A DNA stretch of 64,000 bases from Bradyrhizobium sp. BRP22 (lineage in GTDB: Bacteria > Pseudomonadota > Alphaproteobacteria > Rhizobiales > Xanthobacteraceae), in assembly GCF_020194175.1 (NCBI RefSeq), contig NZ_JADYVX010000019.1, positions 81,237 to 145,236 on the forward strand, read 5' to 3'. The notes under the pieces were generated by a model. That model ran no database searches. It saw only the letters and a list, made by a program, of their open reading frames with translations, and was not told where the DNA came from. The position numbers and the translations under genes were made by a program. This document shows positions 1-7,983 of the stretch, in pieces. Positions within the stretch are counted from its first letter, which is position 1. Every line of letters starts with the position of its first letter.

Positions 1-1
1 T

Positions 2-286
2 CCGCGCCACTACGACGTCATCGTCGCGCCCGTTGTGACCGAAAAGGCGACGCTCGCCTCTGAGCACAACAAGGTGCTGTTCAAGGTCGCCGGCAAGGCG
101 ACCAAGCCGCAGATCAAGGAAGCGGTCGAGAAGCTCTTCGACGTCAAGGTCAAGAGCGTGAACACGCTGGTGCGCAAGGGCAAGACCAAAGTGTTCCGCG
201 GCAATTTCGGCTCGCAGTCGGACACCAAGCGCGCGATCGTGACCCTGGAAGAGGGCCACCGCATCGACGTGACTACCGGACTATAA
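2..286 (+). CDS. rplW: 50S ribosomal protein L23 (5' partial)
   Basis: L23 binds 23S rRNA domain III at the polypeptide exit tunnel and docks trigger factor and SRP. The frame is open from base 2, reading PRHYDVIVAPVVTEK, the family's N-terminal strand, so about five codons (probably through the initiator) lie left of the window. The GTG at 35 is internal, not the start. The C-terminal half has the basic loop (VNTLVRKGKTKVFRG) and ends HRIDVTTGL, as in Bradyrhizobium L23. rplB follows after 13 bp, as in the S10 operon. Confidence 0.97.
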   Translation, partial: PRHYDVIVAPVVTEKATLASEHNKVLFKVAGKATKPQIKEAVEKLFDVKVKSVNTLVRKGKTKVFRGNFGSQSDTKRAIVTLEEGHRIDVTTGL

Positions 287-299
287 GGGCGTAACGACG

Positions 300-1133
300 A
301 TGGCATTGAAAACCTACAACCCAACGACGCCGGGCCAGCGCCAGCTGGTGATGGTCGATCGTTCGGCGCTCTACAAGGGCAAGCCGGTCAAGGCGCTCAC
401 CGAGGGCAAGCAGTCGAACGGTGGCCGCAACAACACCGGCCGCATCACCGTCCGCTTCCGCGGCGGCGGCCACAAGAAGGCCTATCGCAATGTCGACTTC
501 CGCCGCGACAAGGTGGATGTGCCGGCGACCGTCGTGCGGCTCGAGTACGATCCGAACCGCACCGCCTTCATTGCGCTGATCAAGTATCAGGATGGCGAGC
601 AGGCCTACATCCTGGCGCCGCAGCGGCTTGCCGCTGGTGACACGGTGGTGGCCGGCAGCTATGTCGACGTCAAGCCGGGCAACGTGATGCCGCTCGGCAA
701 CATGCCGGTCGGCACCATCGTCCACAATATCGAGCTGAAGATCGGCAAGGGCGGCCAGCTCGCGCGCTCGGCCGGCACCTATGCCCAGATCGTCGGCCGC
801 GACCAGGACTACGTCATCATCCGCCTGAACTCGGGCGAGCAGCGCCTGGTGCACGGCCGTTGCCGCGGCGCCATCGGCGCGGTGTCGAATCCCGATCACA
901 TGAACATCTCGATCGGCAAGGCGGGCCGCACCCGCTGGCTCGGCTGGCGCCCGCACAACCGCGGCGTCGTCATGAACCCGATCGACCACCCGCATGGCGG
1001 CGGTGAAGGCCGGACTTCGGGCGGCCGCCACCCGGTCACCCCGTGGGGCAAGCCGACCAAGGGCAAGAAGACGCGGTCCAACAAGTCGACCAACAAATTC
1101 ATTCTCCTAAGCCGCCACAAGCGGAAGAAGTAA
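300..1133 (+). CDS. rplB: 50S ribosomal protein L2
   Basis: L2 is a primary 23S rRNA binder needed for subunit joining and peptidyl-transferase activity. The 277 residues match the usual length. The C-terminal signature is present: the GGGEGRTSGGRHPVTPWG loop carrying the conserved His next to the peptidyl-transferase centre, then a Lys/Arg-rich tail. The ATG at 300 is 13 bp after rplW, inside the S10 operon, and rpsS starts 12 bp downstream. Confidence 0.98.
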   Translation: MALKTYNPTTPGQRQLVMVDRSALYKGKPVKALTEGKQSNGGRNNTGRITVRFRGGGHKKAYRNVDFRRDKVDVPATVVRLEYDPNRTAFIALIKYQDGEQAYILAPQRLAAGDTVVAGSYVDVKPGNVMPLGNMPVGTIVHNIELKIGKGGQLARSAGTYAQIVGRDQDYVIIRLNSGEQRLVHGRCRGAIGAVSNPDHMNISIGKAGRTRWLGWRPHNRGVVMNPIDHPHGGGEGRTSGGRHPVTPWGKPTKGKKTRSNKSTNKFILLSRHKRKK

Positions 1134-1145
1134 GGAACGCCGGAC

Positions 1146-1424
1146 ATGGTTCGTTCAGTCTGGAAAGGCCCGTTCGTCGAGGCATCGCTGCTCAAGAAGG
1201 CAGATGCCGCGCGGGCGTCCGGCCGTCACGACGTCATCAAGATCTGGAGCCGCCGCTCGACCATCCTGCCGCAGTTCGTGGGCCTGACCTTCGGCGTCTA
1301 TAACGGCCAGAAGCACGTGCCGGTTTCGGTGAACGAGGAAATGGTGGGTCACAAGTTCGGCGAGTTCTCGCCGACCCGTACCTTCCACGGCCACTCTGGC
1401 GACAAGAAAGCCAAGAAGGCTTAA
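1146..1424 (+). CDS. rpsS: 30S ribosomal protein S19
   Basis: S19 binds the head of 16S rRNA and forms bridges to the 50S subunit near the A site. The 92 residues are full length. MVRSVWKGPFVE is the typical alphaproteobacterial N-terminus, and the motif GHKFGEFSPTRTFHGH is the S19 signature. It lies between rplB and rplV in the invariant S10-operon order. Confidence 0.98.
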   Translation: MVRSVWKGPFVEASLLKKADAARASGRHDVIKIWSRRSTILPQFVGLTFGVYNGQKHVPVSVNEEMVGHKFGEFSPTRTFHGHSGDKKAKKA

Positions 1425-1448
1425 AGAGTTAGGCTTGAGGATTAAGCG

Positions 1449-1835
1449 ATGAGCAAACCAAAGCGCGAACGTGTCCTCGCGGACAATGAGGCCAAGGCCG
1501 TCGCCCGGATGCTGCGCGTCAGCCCGCAGAAGCTGAACCTGGTGGCGCAGATGATCCGCGGCCGCAAGGCGTCGGCCGCGCTTGCCGACCTGCAGTTCTC
1601 GCGCAAGCGGATCGCGGTCGACGTCAAGAAGTGCCTGGAATCGGCGATTGCCAATGCCGAAAACAACCATGACCTCGAAGTCGACGATCTCGTCGTCGCC
1701 GAGGCCCATGTCGGCAATGGCCTCGTCATGAAGCGTTTTGCCCCGCGCGGCCGTGGCCGCTCGGGCCGTGTCTACAAACCGTTCTCGCATCTCACGATCG
1801 TGGTTCGTGAGGTCGAGGCCGAGGCGAGCGCTTAA
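1449..1835 (+). CDS. rplV: 50S ribosomal protein L22
   Basis: L22 lines the exit tunnel; its beta-hairpin forms part of the constriction where macrolides bind. The 128 residues are full length. The conserved helix RVSPQKLNLVAQMIRG and the tunnel hairpin region FAPRGRGRSGRVYKPFSH are visible. It is 24 bp after rpsS and 20 bp before rpsC. Confidence 0.98.
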   Translation: MSKPKRERVLADNEAKAVARMLRVSPQKLNLVAQMIRGRKASAALADLQFSRKRIAVDVKKCLESAIANAENNHDLEVDDLVVAEAHVGNGLVMKRFAPRGRGRSGRVYKPFSHLTIVVREVEAEASA

Positions 1836-1855
1836 GGGAAGCGCGGGAGAATAAG

Positions 1856-2560
1856 ATGGGTCAAAAGATCAATCCGATCGGGCTGCGTCTCGGCATCAAC
1901 CGAACCTGGGATTCGCGTTGGTTCGCCGGCAAGGCCGAATACGGCAAGCTGTTGCACGAGGACGTCAAGATCCGCGAGATCCTGCACAAGGAGCTCAAGC
2001 AGGCCGCGGTGGCGCGCATCGTGATCGAGCGTCCGCACAAGAAGTGCCGGGTGACGATCCATTCAGCGCGTCCTGGCGTCGTGATTGGCAAGAAGGGCGC
2101 CGACATCGACAAGCTGCGCAAGAAGGTTGCCGACATCACCGCGTCCGACGTCGTCATCAATATCGTCGAGATCCGCAAGCCGGAGCTCGATGCGACGCTG
2201 GTCGCCGAATCGATCGCGCAGCAGCTCGAGCGCCGTGTTGCGTTCCGCCGCGCCATGAAGCGCGCGGTGCAGTCGGCGATGCGTCTTGGCGCCGAGGGCA
2301 TCCGCATCAACTGCTCGGGTCGGCTCGGCGGCGCTGAAATCGCGCGCATGGAGTGGTACCGCGAGGGCCGGGTGCCGCTGCACACGCTGCGCGCGGACGT
2401 CGACTACGGCGTTGCCACCGCGTTCACGACCTTCGGCACCTGCGGCGTCAAGGTCTGGATCTTTAAGGGCGAGATCCTCGAGCACGATCCGATGGCCCAG
2501 GACAAGCGGATGGCTGAAGGCGATACCGGGCGCTCCCGCCGCGATGCCGCGGCCGCCTGA
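1856..2560 (+). CDS. rpsC: 30S ribosomal protein S3
   Basis: S3 forms part of the mRNA entry channel and helicase centre of the 30S head. The 234 residues begin MGQKINPIGLRLGI, the family N-terminus. A KH domain with the GxxG-type loop (VVIGKKGADIDKLRKK) is followed by the C-terminal S3 domain, which includes GRLGGAEIARMEWYREGRVPL. It lies in the normal operon position between rplV and rplP. Confidence 0.98.
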   Translation: MGQKINPIGLRLGINRTWDSRWFAGKAEYGKLLHEDVKIREILHKELKQAAVARIVIERPHKKCRVTIHSARPGVVIGKKGADIDKLRKKVADITASDVVINIVEIRKPELDATLVAESIAQQLERRVAFRRAMKRAVQSAMRLGAEGIRINCSGRLGGAEIARMEWYREGRVPLHTLRADVDYGVATAFTTFGTCGVKVWIFKGEILEHDPMAQDKRMAEGDTGRSRRDAAAA

Positions 2561-2590
2561 AGCGAGATGAGAGTTTGAGGGCTTAACGCC

Positions 2591-3004
2591 ATGATGCAAC
2601 CAAAGAAAACGAAGTTCCGGAAGGCGCATAAGGGCCGCATCCACGGCGTTGCGACTTCGGGCGCGACGTTGTCCTTCGGCCAGTTCGGCCTGAAGGCGCT
2701 CGAGCCGGAACGCGTCACCGCGCGCCAGATCGAGGCCGCCCGCCGCGCGCTGACCCGCCACATGAAGCGCGCCGGCCGCGTCTGGATCCGCGTGTTCCCG
2801 GACGTGCCGGTGTCGAAGAAGCCCGCCGAAGTGCGCATGGGCTCGGGCAAGGGCTCGCCGGAATTGTGGGTGGTCCGCGTCAAGCCGGGTCGTGTGCTGT
2901 TCGAGATCGACGGCGTCACCAACCAGGTCGCGCGCGAGGCGCTCGATCTCGCCGCCGCCAAGCTGCCGATCAAGACGCGCTTCGTCGCGCGCATCGCGGA
3001 GTGA
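2591..3004 (+). CDS. rplP: 50S ribosomal protein L16
   Basis: L16 organises the A-site tRNA region of the large subunit. The 137 residues start MMQPKKTKFRKAHKGR and contain the signature RVFPDVPVSKKPAEVRMGSGKG. An adjacent ATG three bases in is a possible alternative start. rpmC begins 5 bp after the stop, so the pair is tightly coupled. Confidence 0.97.
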   Translation: MMQPKKTKFRKAHKGRIHGVATSGATLSFGQFGLKALEPERVTARQIEAARRALTRHMKRAGRVWIRVFPDVPVSKKPAEVRMGSGKGSPELWVVRVKPGRVLFEIDGVTNQVAREALDLAAAKLPIKTRFVARIAE

Positions 3005-3009
3005 CCGAG

Positions 3010-3216
3010 ATGGCCCAGTTGAAAATCGAGGATATCCGCGCGATGAGCGCCGACCAGATGGAGGACGCGATCCTCAATCTGAAGAAGGAGCGGTTCAACC
3101 TGCGCTTCCAGCGCGCCACCGGCCAGCTCGAGAACACCTCGCGGCTGAAGGAAGCGCGCCGCGACATCGCCCGTATCAAGACCATCGCCGCGCAGCAGCG
3201 CGCGAAGAAGAAGTAA
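3010..3216 (+). CDS. rpmC: 50S ribosomal protein L29
   Basis: L29 is a small helical-hairpin protein beside L23 at the tunnel exit, near the trigger factor and SRP docking site. The product is 68 residues, starting MAQLKIEDIR at the ATG at 3010; upstream in-frame sequence is only the read-through of the rplP region. The helix motif KKERFNLRFQRATGQLEN is the family signature. It sits between rplP and rpsQ, as in all spc/S10 operons. Confidence 0.97.
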   Translation: MAQLKIEDIRAMSADQMEDAILNLKKERFNLRFQRATGQLENTSRLKEARRDIARIKTIAAQQRAKKK

Positions 3217-3226
3217 GAGGCCGGAC

Positions 3227-3475
3227 ATGCCGAAACGTACGCTGCAGGGCGTGGTCGTCAGCGACAAGCAAGCCAAGACGGTGGTGGTGCGCGTCGATCG
3301 CCGCTTCACCCATCCGATCTACAAGAAGACGATCCGCCGTTCGAAGAACTACCACGCCCACGACGAGAGCGACCAGTTCAAGCCGGGCGATACGGTGTGG
3401 ATCGAGGAAAGCAAGCCGATCTCGAAGTTGAAGCGCTGGATCGTGATCCGGGGCGAGCAGAAGCAAACGGCCTGA
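3227..3475 (+). CDS. rpsQ: 30S ribosomal protein S17
   Basis: S17 is an OB-fold primary binder of the 16S 5' domain. The 82 residues begin MPKRTLQGVVVSDKQAKTVV and carry GDTVWIEESKPISKLKRW, the S17 signature. It is the last gene of the S10 part; an 81-bp gap separates it from rplN, the largest gap since the start of the window. Confidence 0.97.
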   Translation: MPKRTLQGVVVSDKQAKTVVVRVDRRFTHPIYKKTIRRSKNYHAHDESDQFKPGDTVWIEESKPISKLKRWIVIRGEQKQTA

Positions 3476-3556
3476 CGCGCATCCGGCTCTGGAGCCGGGG
3501 AATGTCGGGAAAATTTTGAGCGCAAGTGAAGCGCAGAAAGAGGACGAGGTGCATCA

Positions 3557-3925
3557 ATGATTCAGATGCAGACCAACCTCGACGTGGCCGATAATTCAGG
3601 CGCACGCCGTGTCATGTGCATCAAGGTGCTTGGGGGCTCCAAGCGCCGCTACGCCACCGTGGGCGACATTATCGTTGTGTCGATCAAGGAAGCCATTCCG
3701 CGTGGCAAGGTGAAGAAGGGCGACGTCATGAAGGCGGTCGTGGTGCGGGTCCGCAAGGACATTCGCCGCCCCGACGGCTCGGTCATCCGCTTCGACCGCA
3801 ACGCAGCCGTGCTGGTCAACAACCAGTCGGAGCCGGTCGGCACCCGCATCTTCGGGCCGGTGCCGCGCGAGCTGCGCGCCAAGAACCACATGAAGATCAT
3901 CTCGCTTGCCCCGGAGGTGCTGTGA
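3557..3925 (+). CDS. rplN: 50S ribosomal protein L14
   Basis: L14 is a five-stranded barrel protein at the subunit interface that contacts 16S rRNA helix 14. The 122 residues begin MIQMQTNLDVADNSGARRVM, the conserved N-terminus, and end in FGPVPRELR-type sequence. It is the first gene of the spc operon part. Its TGA overlaps the rplX ATG by one base (TGATG), consistent with translational coupling. Confidence 0.98.
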   Translation: MIQMQTNLDVADNSGARRVMCIKVLGGSKRRYATVGDIIVVSIKEAIPRGKVKKGDVMKAVVVRVRKDIRRPDGSVIRFDRNAAVLVNNQSEPVGTRIFGPVPRELRAKNHMKIISLAPEVL

Positions 3926-4239
3926 TGGCTGCCAAGATCCGGAAGGGTGACAAGGTCATCGTGCTGACCGGCCGCGACAAGGGCCGCACCGGCGAAGTGT
4001 TCGAGGTGCGCCCGGCCGAAAACACCGCGCTGGTGCGCGGCGTCAACATGGTGAAGCGTCACCAGAAGCAGACCCAGAACCAGGAGGGCGGCATTATCTC
4101 CAAGGAGGCGCCGATCCACCTCTCCAACGTCGCGTATGTCGGCAAGGATGGAAAGCCGACCCGCATCGGGTTCAAGATTCAGGCTGATGGCAAGAAGGTT
4201 CGCATTGCCAAGAGCTCGGGAGCAGAGATCGATGGCTGA
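3925..4239 (+). CDS. rplX: 50S ribosomal protein L24
   Basis: L24 initiates 50S assembly by binding the 5' end of 23S rRNA. The product is 104 residues, beginning MAAKIRKGDKVIVLTGRDKG, a KOW motif at residues 5-35. The ATG at 3925 overlaps the rplN stop by one base. The 3' end overlaps rplE by 8 bp, so rplN-rplX-rplE are probably coupled. Confidence 0.97.
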   Translation: MAAKIRKGDKVIVLTGRDKGRTGEVFEVRPAENTALVRGVNMVKRHQKQTQNQEGGIISKEAPIHLSNVAYVGKDGKPTRIGFKIQADGKKVRIAKSSGAEIDG

Positions 4240-4789
4240 GACCGCCTATGTGCCGCGCTTGCGCACGGAATATGACAGGAAGATTCGCGGCCTGCTGACC
4301 GAGAAGTTCGGCTACGAGAACGCGATGCAGGTGCCGCGGCTGGACAAGGTCGTGCTCAACATGGGCGTCGGCGATTCCGTCAACGACCGCAAGAAGGCCG
4401 AGACCGCCGCCGCCGAGCTGACGCAGATCGCCGGCCAGAAGGCCATCGTGACCTATTCGCGGGTTGCGATCGCGACCTTCAAGCTGCGCGAGAATCAGCC
4501 GATCGGCTGTAAGGTCACGCTGCGCAAGGCCCGCATGTACGAGTTCATCGACCGCCTGGTGAACGTCGCGCTGCCGCGCGTGCGCGACTTCCGCGGGCTG
4601 AACCCGAAGAGCTTCGACGGCCGCGGCAACTATTCGCTCGGCATCAAGGAGCACATCATTTTCCCCGAGATCGACTTCGACAAGGTCTCGGAAGCGCGCG
4701 GCATGGACATCACGGTGTGTACCACGGCCAAGACCGACGACGAGGCTCGCGCCTTGTTGACCGCTTTCAATTTCCCGTTCCGGCAGTGA
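4232..4789 (+). CDS. rplE: 50S ribosomal protein L5
   Basis: L5 binds 5S rRNA and contacts P-site tRNA from the central protuberance. The ATG at 4232 gives 185 residues beginning MAETAYVPRLRTEYD, the usual alphaproteobacterial length and start. Longer in-frame sequence upstream overlaps rplX and is not conserved. Family motifs include VPRLDKVVLNMGVGD and FRGLNPKSFDGRGNYSLG. Confidence 0.97.
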   Translation: MAETAYVPRLRTEYDRKIRGLLTEKFGYENAMQVPRLDKVVLNMGVGDSVNDRKKAETAAAELTQIAGQKAIVTYSRVAIATFKLRENQPIGCKVTLRKARMYEFIDRLVNVALPRVRDFRGLNPKSFDGRGNYSLGIKEHIIFPEIDFDKVSEARGMDITVCTTAKTDDEARALLTAFNFPFRQ

Positions 4790-4836
4790 GACGCTGACGA
4801 ACAGCCTCTCAAACGCGGAAACGTAAGGAGCCACGC

Positions 4837-5142
4837 ATGGCAAAGAAGAGTGCAGTCGAGAAGAACAACCGGCGCAAGCGGATGGCCAAGAACGCCGCCG
4901 CCAGCCGTGCCCGGTTGAAGGCGATCATCGCCGACAAGACCAAGCCGATGGAAGAGCGTTTCGCGGCGACCTTGAAGCTTGCCGAAATGCCGCGCAACTC
5001 GTCGCCGACCCGGATACGCAACCGTTGCGAGCTCACCGGTCGCCCGCGCTCGAACTATCGCAAGAACAAGCTGTCCCGCATCGCGCTGCGCGAGCTCGGC
5101 TCCAAGGGCCTGATCCCGGGCCTCGTGAAGTCGAGCTGGTAA
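4837..5142 (+). CDS. rpsN: 30S ribosomal protein S14, zinc-free type
   Basis: S14 is a late-assembling protein of the 30S head. At 101 residues it is the long form. It has a single cysteine (RCELTGRP) rather than the two CxxC pairs of the zinc form, so it needs no zinc. It begins MAKKSAVEKNNRRKRM and ends GLVKSSW, the family terminus. An AAGGAG site precedes the ATG. Confidence 0.98.
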   Translation: MAKKSAVEKNNRRKRMAKNAAASRARLKAIIADKTKPMEERFAATLKLAEMPRNSSPTRIRNRCELTGRPRSNYRKNKLSRIALRELGSKGLIPGLVKSSW

Positions 5143-5155
5143 GGAGGGTCGGAAG

Positions 5156-5554
5156 ATGTCAACGCACGATCCGATCTCCGATCTCATCACCCGCATCCGG
5201 AACGCGCAGATGCGCTCGAAGTCCAAGGTCACGAGCCCGGGCTCGAAGATGCGCCAGAACGTGCTCGAGGTGCTGAAGGCGGAAGGCTATATCCGCGGTT
5301 ATGCCAGCGTCGAGCACTCGTCCGGCCGCAGCGAGCTCGAGATCGAATTGAAATATTTCGACGGCGAGCCGGTCATCCGCGAGATCGAGCGCGTGTCGAA
5401 GCCGGGCCGCCGGGTCTACACCTCGGTGAAGAACCTGCCGCGGGTGAACAATGGTCTCGGCATCTCCGTGTTGTCGACGCCGAAGGGAATCATGGCCGAC
5501 CATGACGCGCGCGACGCGAATGTGGGCGGCGAAATTCTCTTCACGGTGTTCTGA
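5156..5554 (+). CDS. rpsH: 30S ribosomal protein S8
   Basis: S8 binds the central domain of 16S rRNA and, in enterobacteria, is the translational repressor of the spc operon. The 132 residues contain DPISDLITRIRNAQ at the start and the C-terminal signature ISVLSTPKGIMADHDAR. It lies 13 bp after rpsN with an AAGGAGG site. Whether it represses here is not visible. Confidence 0.98.
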   Translation: MSTHDPISDLITRIRNAQMRSKSKVTSPGSKMRQNVLEVLKAEGYIRGYASVEHSSGRSELEIELKYFDGEPVIREIERVSKPGRRVYTSVKNLPRVNNGLGISVLSTPKGIMADHDARDANVGGEILFTVF

Positions 5555-5568
5555 GGAAGGATTGAGCC

Positions 5569-6102
5569 ATGTCACGTATTGGCAAAAGGCCTGTGGCGAT
5601 CCCGTCGGGTGTGACGGCGACCGTCGATGGGCAGACGGTGAAGGTGAAGGGGCCGAAGGGGCAGCTTCAGTTCGTCGTGCATGACGATGTCGAGGTGAAG
5701 TTCGAGAACGGGCAGGTCAAGGTTGCGCCGCGCGTCAAGACGAACCGCGCGCAGGCGATGTACGGCACCGCGCGTGCGCAGGTCGCGAACCTGGTCGAGG
5801 GTGTGACCAAGGGTTTTGAGAAGAAGCTCGAGATCACCGGCGTCGGCTACCGCGCGGCGATGCAGGGCAAGAACCTGCAGCTCGCGCTCGGCTACAGCCA
5901 CGACGTCATCTACCCGATCCCGGAGGGCATCTCGATCGCGGTGCCGAAGCCGACCGAGATCACCGTCTCGGGCATCGATCCCCAGCGCGTCGGCCAGGTC
6001 GCGGCCGAGATCCGCGCGTATCGTCCGCCGGAGCCCTACAAGGGCAAGGGCGTGAAGTACGCCAACGAATTCATCTTCCGCAAGGAAGGCAAGAAGAAGT
6101 AA
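5569..6102 (+). CDS. rplF: 50S ribosomal protein L6
   Basis: L6 stabilises the sarcin-ricin loop region near the GTPase centre. The 177 residues contain two L6 repeats, and the C-terminal signature RAYRPPEPYKGKGVKYANE is present. It starts MSRIGKRPVAIPSGV, the usual beginning, 14 bp after rpsH. Confidence 0.98.
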   Translation: MSRIGKRPVAIPSGVTATVDGQTVKVKGPKGQLQFVVHDDVEVKFENGQVKVAPRVKTNRAQAMYGTARAQVANLVEGVTKGFEKKLEITGVGYRAAMQGKNLQLALGYSHDVIYPIPEGISIAVPKPTEITVSGIDPQRVGQVAAEIRAYRPPEPYKGKGVKYANEFIFRKEGKKK

Positions 6103-6113
6103 CGGAGCCGGTC

Positions 6114-6473
6114 ATGTCACTGAAGGTTACCAATGCCCGGCGCAAGCAACGTGTGCGGTTGGCGCTGCGCCGTTCCGGGGGCGGCCGTCCGCGCCTGTCG
6201 GTGTTCCGCTCGTCCAAGCACATCTACGCCCAGGTGATCGACGATCAGAAGGGCGAGACGCTGGCGTCGGCCTCGTCGCTCGAGAAGACGATGCGCGAGA
6301 ACGGCAATACCGGCGCCAATATCGATGCGGCGAAGGCGGTCGGCAAGCTGCTTGCCGAGCGCGCCACCCAGAAGGGCGTCAAGGAAGTCGTGTTCGACCG
6401 CGGCGGCTATCTCTATCACGGGCGCGTCAAGGCGCTCGCGGATGCCGCGCGCGAGGGCGGACTGAGCTTCTAA
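6114..6473 (+). CDS. rplR: 50S ribosomal protein L18
   Basis: L18 binds 5S rRNA together with L5. The 119 residues show the basic N-terminus (NARRKQRVRLALRRSGGGRPR), needed for 5S contact, then SVFRSSKHIYAQVIDD and a C-terminal FDRGGYLYHGRVKALADAARE signature. It starts 11 bp after rplF. Confidence 0.97.
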   Translation: MSLKVTNARRKQRVRLALRRSGGGRPRLSVFRSSKHIYAQVIDDQKGETLASASSLEKTMRENGNTGANIDAAKAVGKLLAERATQKGVKEVVFDRGGYLYHGRVKALADAAREGGLSF

Positions 6474-6525
6474 GGATTCGAATATCAGGGATTGAGGCAA
6501 AGCCTCTCAGAGATTGGAAAACACC

Positions 6526-7098
6526 ATGGCAGAACGCGAACGCGGCGGACGCGAACGGAGCAGGGAGCGCGAGGAGCGCGACAGCGAGTTCGTCGACAAG
6601 CTCGTGCACATCAATCGCGTGGCGAAGGTCGTCAAGGGCGGCAAGCGCTTCGGCTTTGCGGCGCTGGTCGTGATCGGCGACCAGAAGGGCCGGGTCGGTT
6701 TCGGCCACGGCAAGGCGCGCGAAGTGCCGGAAGCGATCCGCAAGGCGACCGAGGCCGCCAAGCGCAACCTGACCCGCGTGGCGCTGCGCGAGGGCCGCAC
6801 GCTGCATCACGACATCGCCGGCCGTCACGGCGCCGGCCGCGTCTACCTGCGCGCCGCGCCGGCCGGTACCGGCATCATCGCGGGCGGCCCGATGCGCGCG
6901 GTGTTCGAGACGCTCGGCATCCAGGACGTGGTGGCGAAGTCGATCGGTTCGTCGAATCCGTACAACATGGTTCGCGCCACCTTCAACGCGCTGAAGAACC
7001 AGGATTCGCCGCGCTCGGTCGCTGCGCGCCGCAACATCAAGGTGTCCACCCTGCAGGCCCGTCGCGTCGGCGGCGATGCCGAGGTAGTGGCTGAATAA
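6526..7098 (+). CDS. rpsE: 30S ribosomal protein S5
   Basis: S5 helps tRNA selection accuracy and mRNA unwinding at the entry channel. The ATG at 6526 gives 190 residues beginning MAERERGGRERSRERE, a charged N-terminal extension typical of the group. The TTG at 6514 would add four residues and is less likely. The double-stranded RNA-binding region contains VVKGGKRFGFAALVVIGDQ, and the C-terminal domain carries the GxGxGPG-like GRHGAGRVYLRAAPAGTG. Confidence 0.97.
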   Translation: MAERERGGRERSREREERDSEFVDKLVHINRVAKVVKGGKRFGFAALVVIGDQKGRVGFGHGKAREVPEAIRKATEAAKRNLTRVALREGRTLHHDIAGRHGAGRVYLRAAPAGTGIIAGGPMRAVFETLGIQDVVAKSIGSSNPYNMVRATFNALKNQDSPRSVAARRNIKVSTLQARRVGGDAEVVAE

Positions 7099-7135
7099 CT
7101 TGCGCTAAACCAGCGCACTATCTGGAGTTTTAGAG

Positions 7136-7330
7136 ATGGCCCAGGCCGCAAAGACGATCAAGGTCGAGCAGATCGGCAGCCCGATTCGCCGCCATCATTC
7201 GCAGCGTTCGACGCTGATCGGCCTCAAGCTCAACAAGATCGGCCGGGTTGCCGAGCATCAGGACACCCCTGAGGTTCGCGGCATGATCAGCAAGGTTCAA
7301 CACCTCGTCCGCGTCGTCGGCGAGGGTTAA
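7136..7330 (+). CDS. rpmD: 50S ribosomal protein L30
   Basis: L30 is a small ferredoxin-fold protein of the large subunit. The 64 residues include KTIKVEQIGSPIRRHHSQRS and GRVAEHQDTPEVRGMI, the family signature. It lies between rpsE and rplO in the canonical order, and GGAG-like bases precede the ATG. Confidence 0.97.
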   Translation: MAQAAKTIKVEQIGSPIRRHHSQRSTLIGLKLNKIGRVAEHQDTPEVRGMISKVQHLVRVVGEG

Positions 7331-7350
7331 GACAGACAAGGAGAAGGGCG

Positions 7351-7839
7351 ATGAAGCTCAGCGAGATCGCCGACAATCCCGGTTCGCGCAAGAAGCGCAT
7401 GCGCATCGGCCGCGGCATCGGTTCAGGCAAGGGCAAGACCGGCGGCCGTGGCGGCAAGGGCCAGACCGCGCGTACCGGCGTGCGCATCAAGGGCTTCGAG
7501 GGCGGCCAGATGCCGCTGCATCGCCGCCTGCCCAAGCGCGGGTTCAACAACATCTTCCGGCTCGAGTTCGCCGAGATCAATCTCGACCGTCTGCAGCAGG
7601 CGGTCGACGCCAAGCAGCTCGACACTGGCGCGGTCGTGAACGCGGAAGCGCTGGTGAAGGCGGGCGTGCTGCGCCGCGCCAAGGACGGCGTGCGGCTGCT
7701 CGGCCGCGGCGAACTCACGGCCAAGCTCAACATCGAGGTGCACGGCGCCTCCAAGTCCGCGATCGCCGCGGTGGAGAAGGCCGGCGGCACGGTGAAAGTC
7801 CTGGCGCCCGCCAAGAAGGAAGAAGGCGAGGCGGCGTAA
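7351..7839 (+). CDS. rplO: 50S ribosomal protein L15
   Basis: L15 is a late-assembly protein of the large subunit. At 162 residues it has the Gly/Lys/Arg-rich N-terminal half (RIGRGIGSGKGKTGGRGGKG) that threads into 23S rRNA, then a globular C-terminal half and an Ala/Glu/Lys tail. It is followed by a 144-bp gap before secY. Confidence 0.97.
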   Translation: MKLSEIADNPGSRKKRMRIGRGIGSGKGKTGGRGGKGQTARTGVRIKGFEGGQMPLHRRLPKRGFNNIFRLEFAEINLDRLQQAVDAKQLDTGAVVNAEALVKAGVLRRAKDGVRLLGRGELTAKLNIEVHGASKSAIAAVEKAGGTVKVLAPAKKEEGEAA

Positions 7840-7983
7840 CATCTGCGTCATTGCCTGCCCCGTGCAGGCAAGGGCGGCAGAGAACGTTGGACTTATCGAA
7901 GCCGAGCACCAAATAATGTCCGGTGTCTGCCGACGGTCCCAAGGGGGACGTCGGCGCGGGGCCTCCGGGAGAAAGCCAAGACG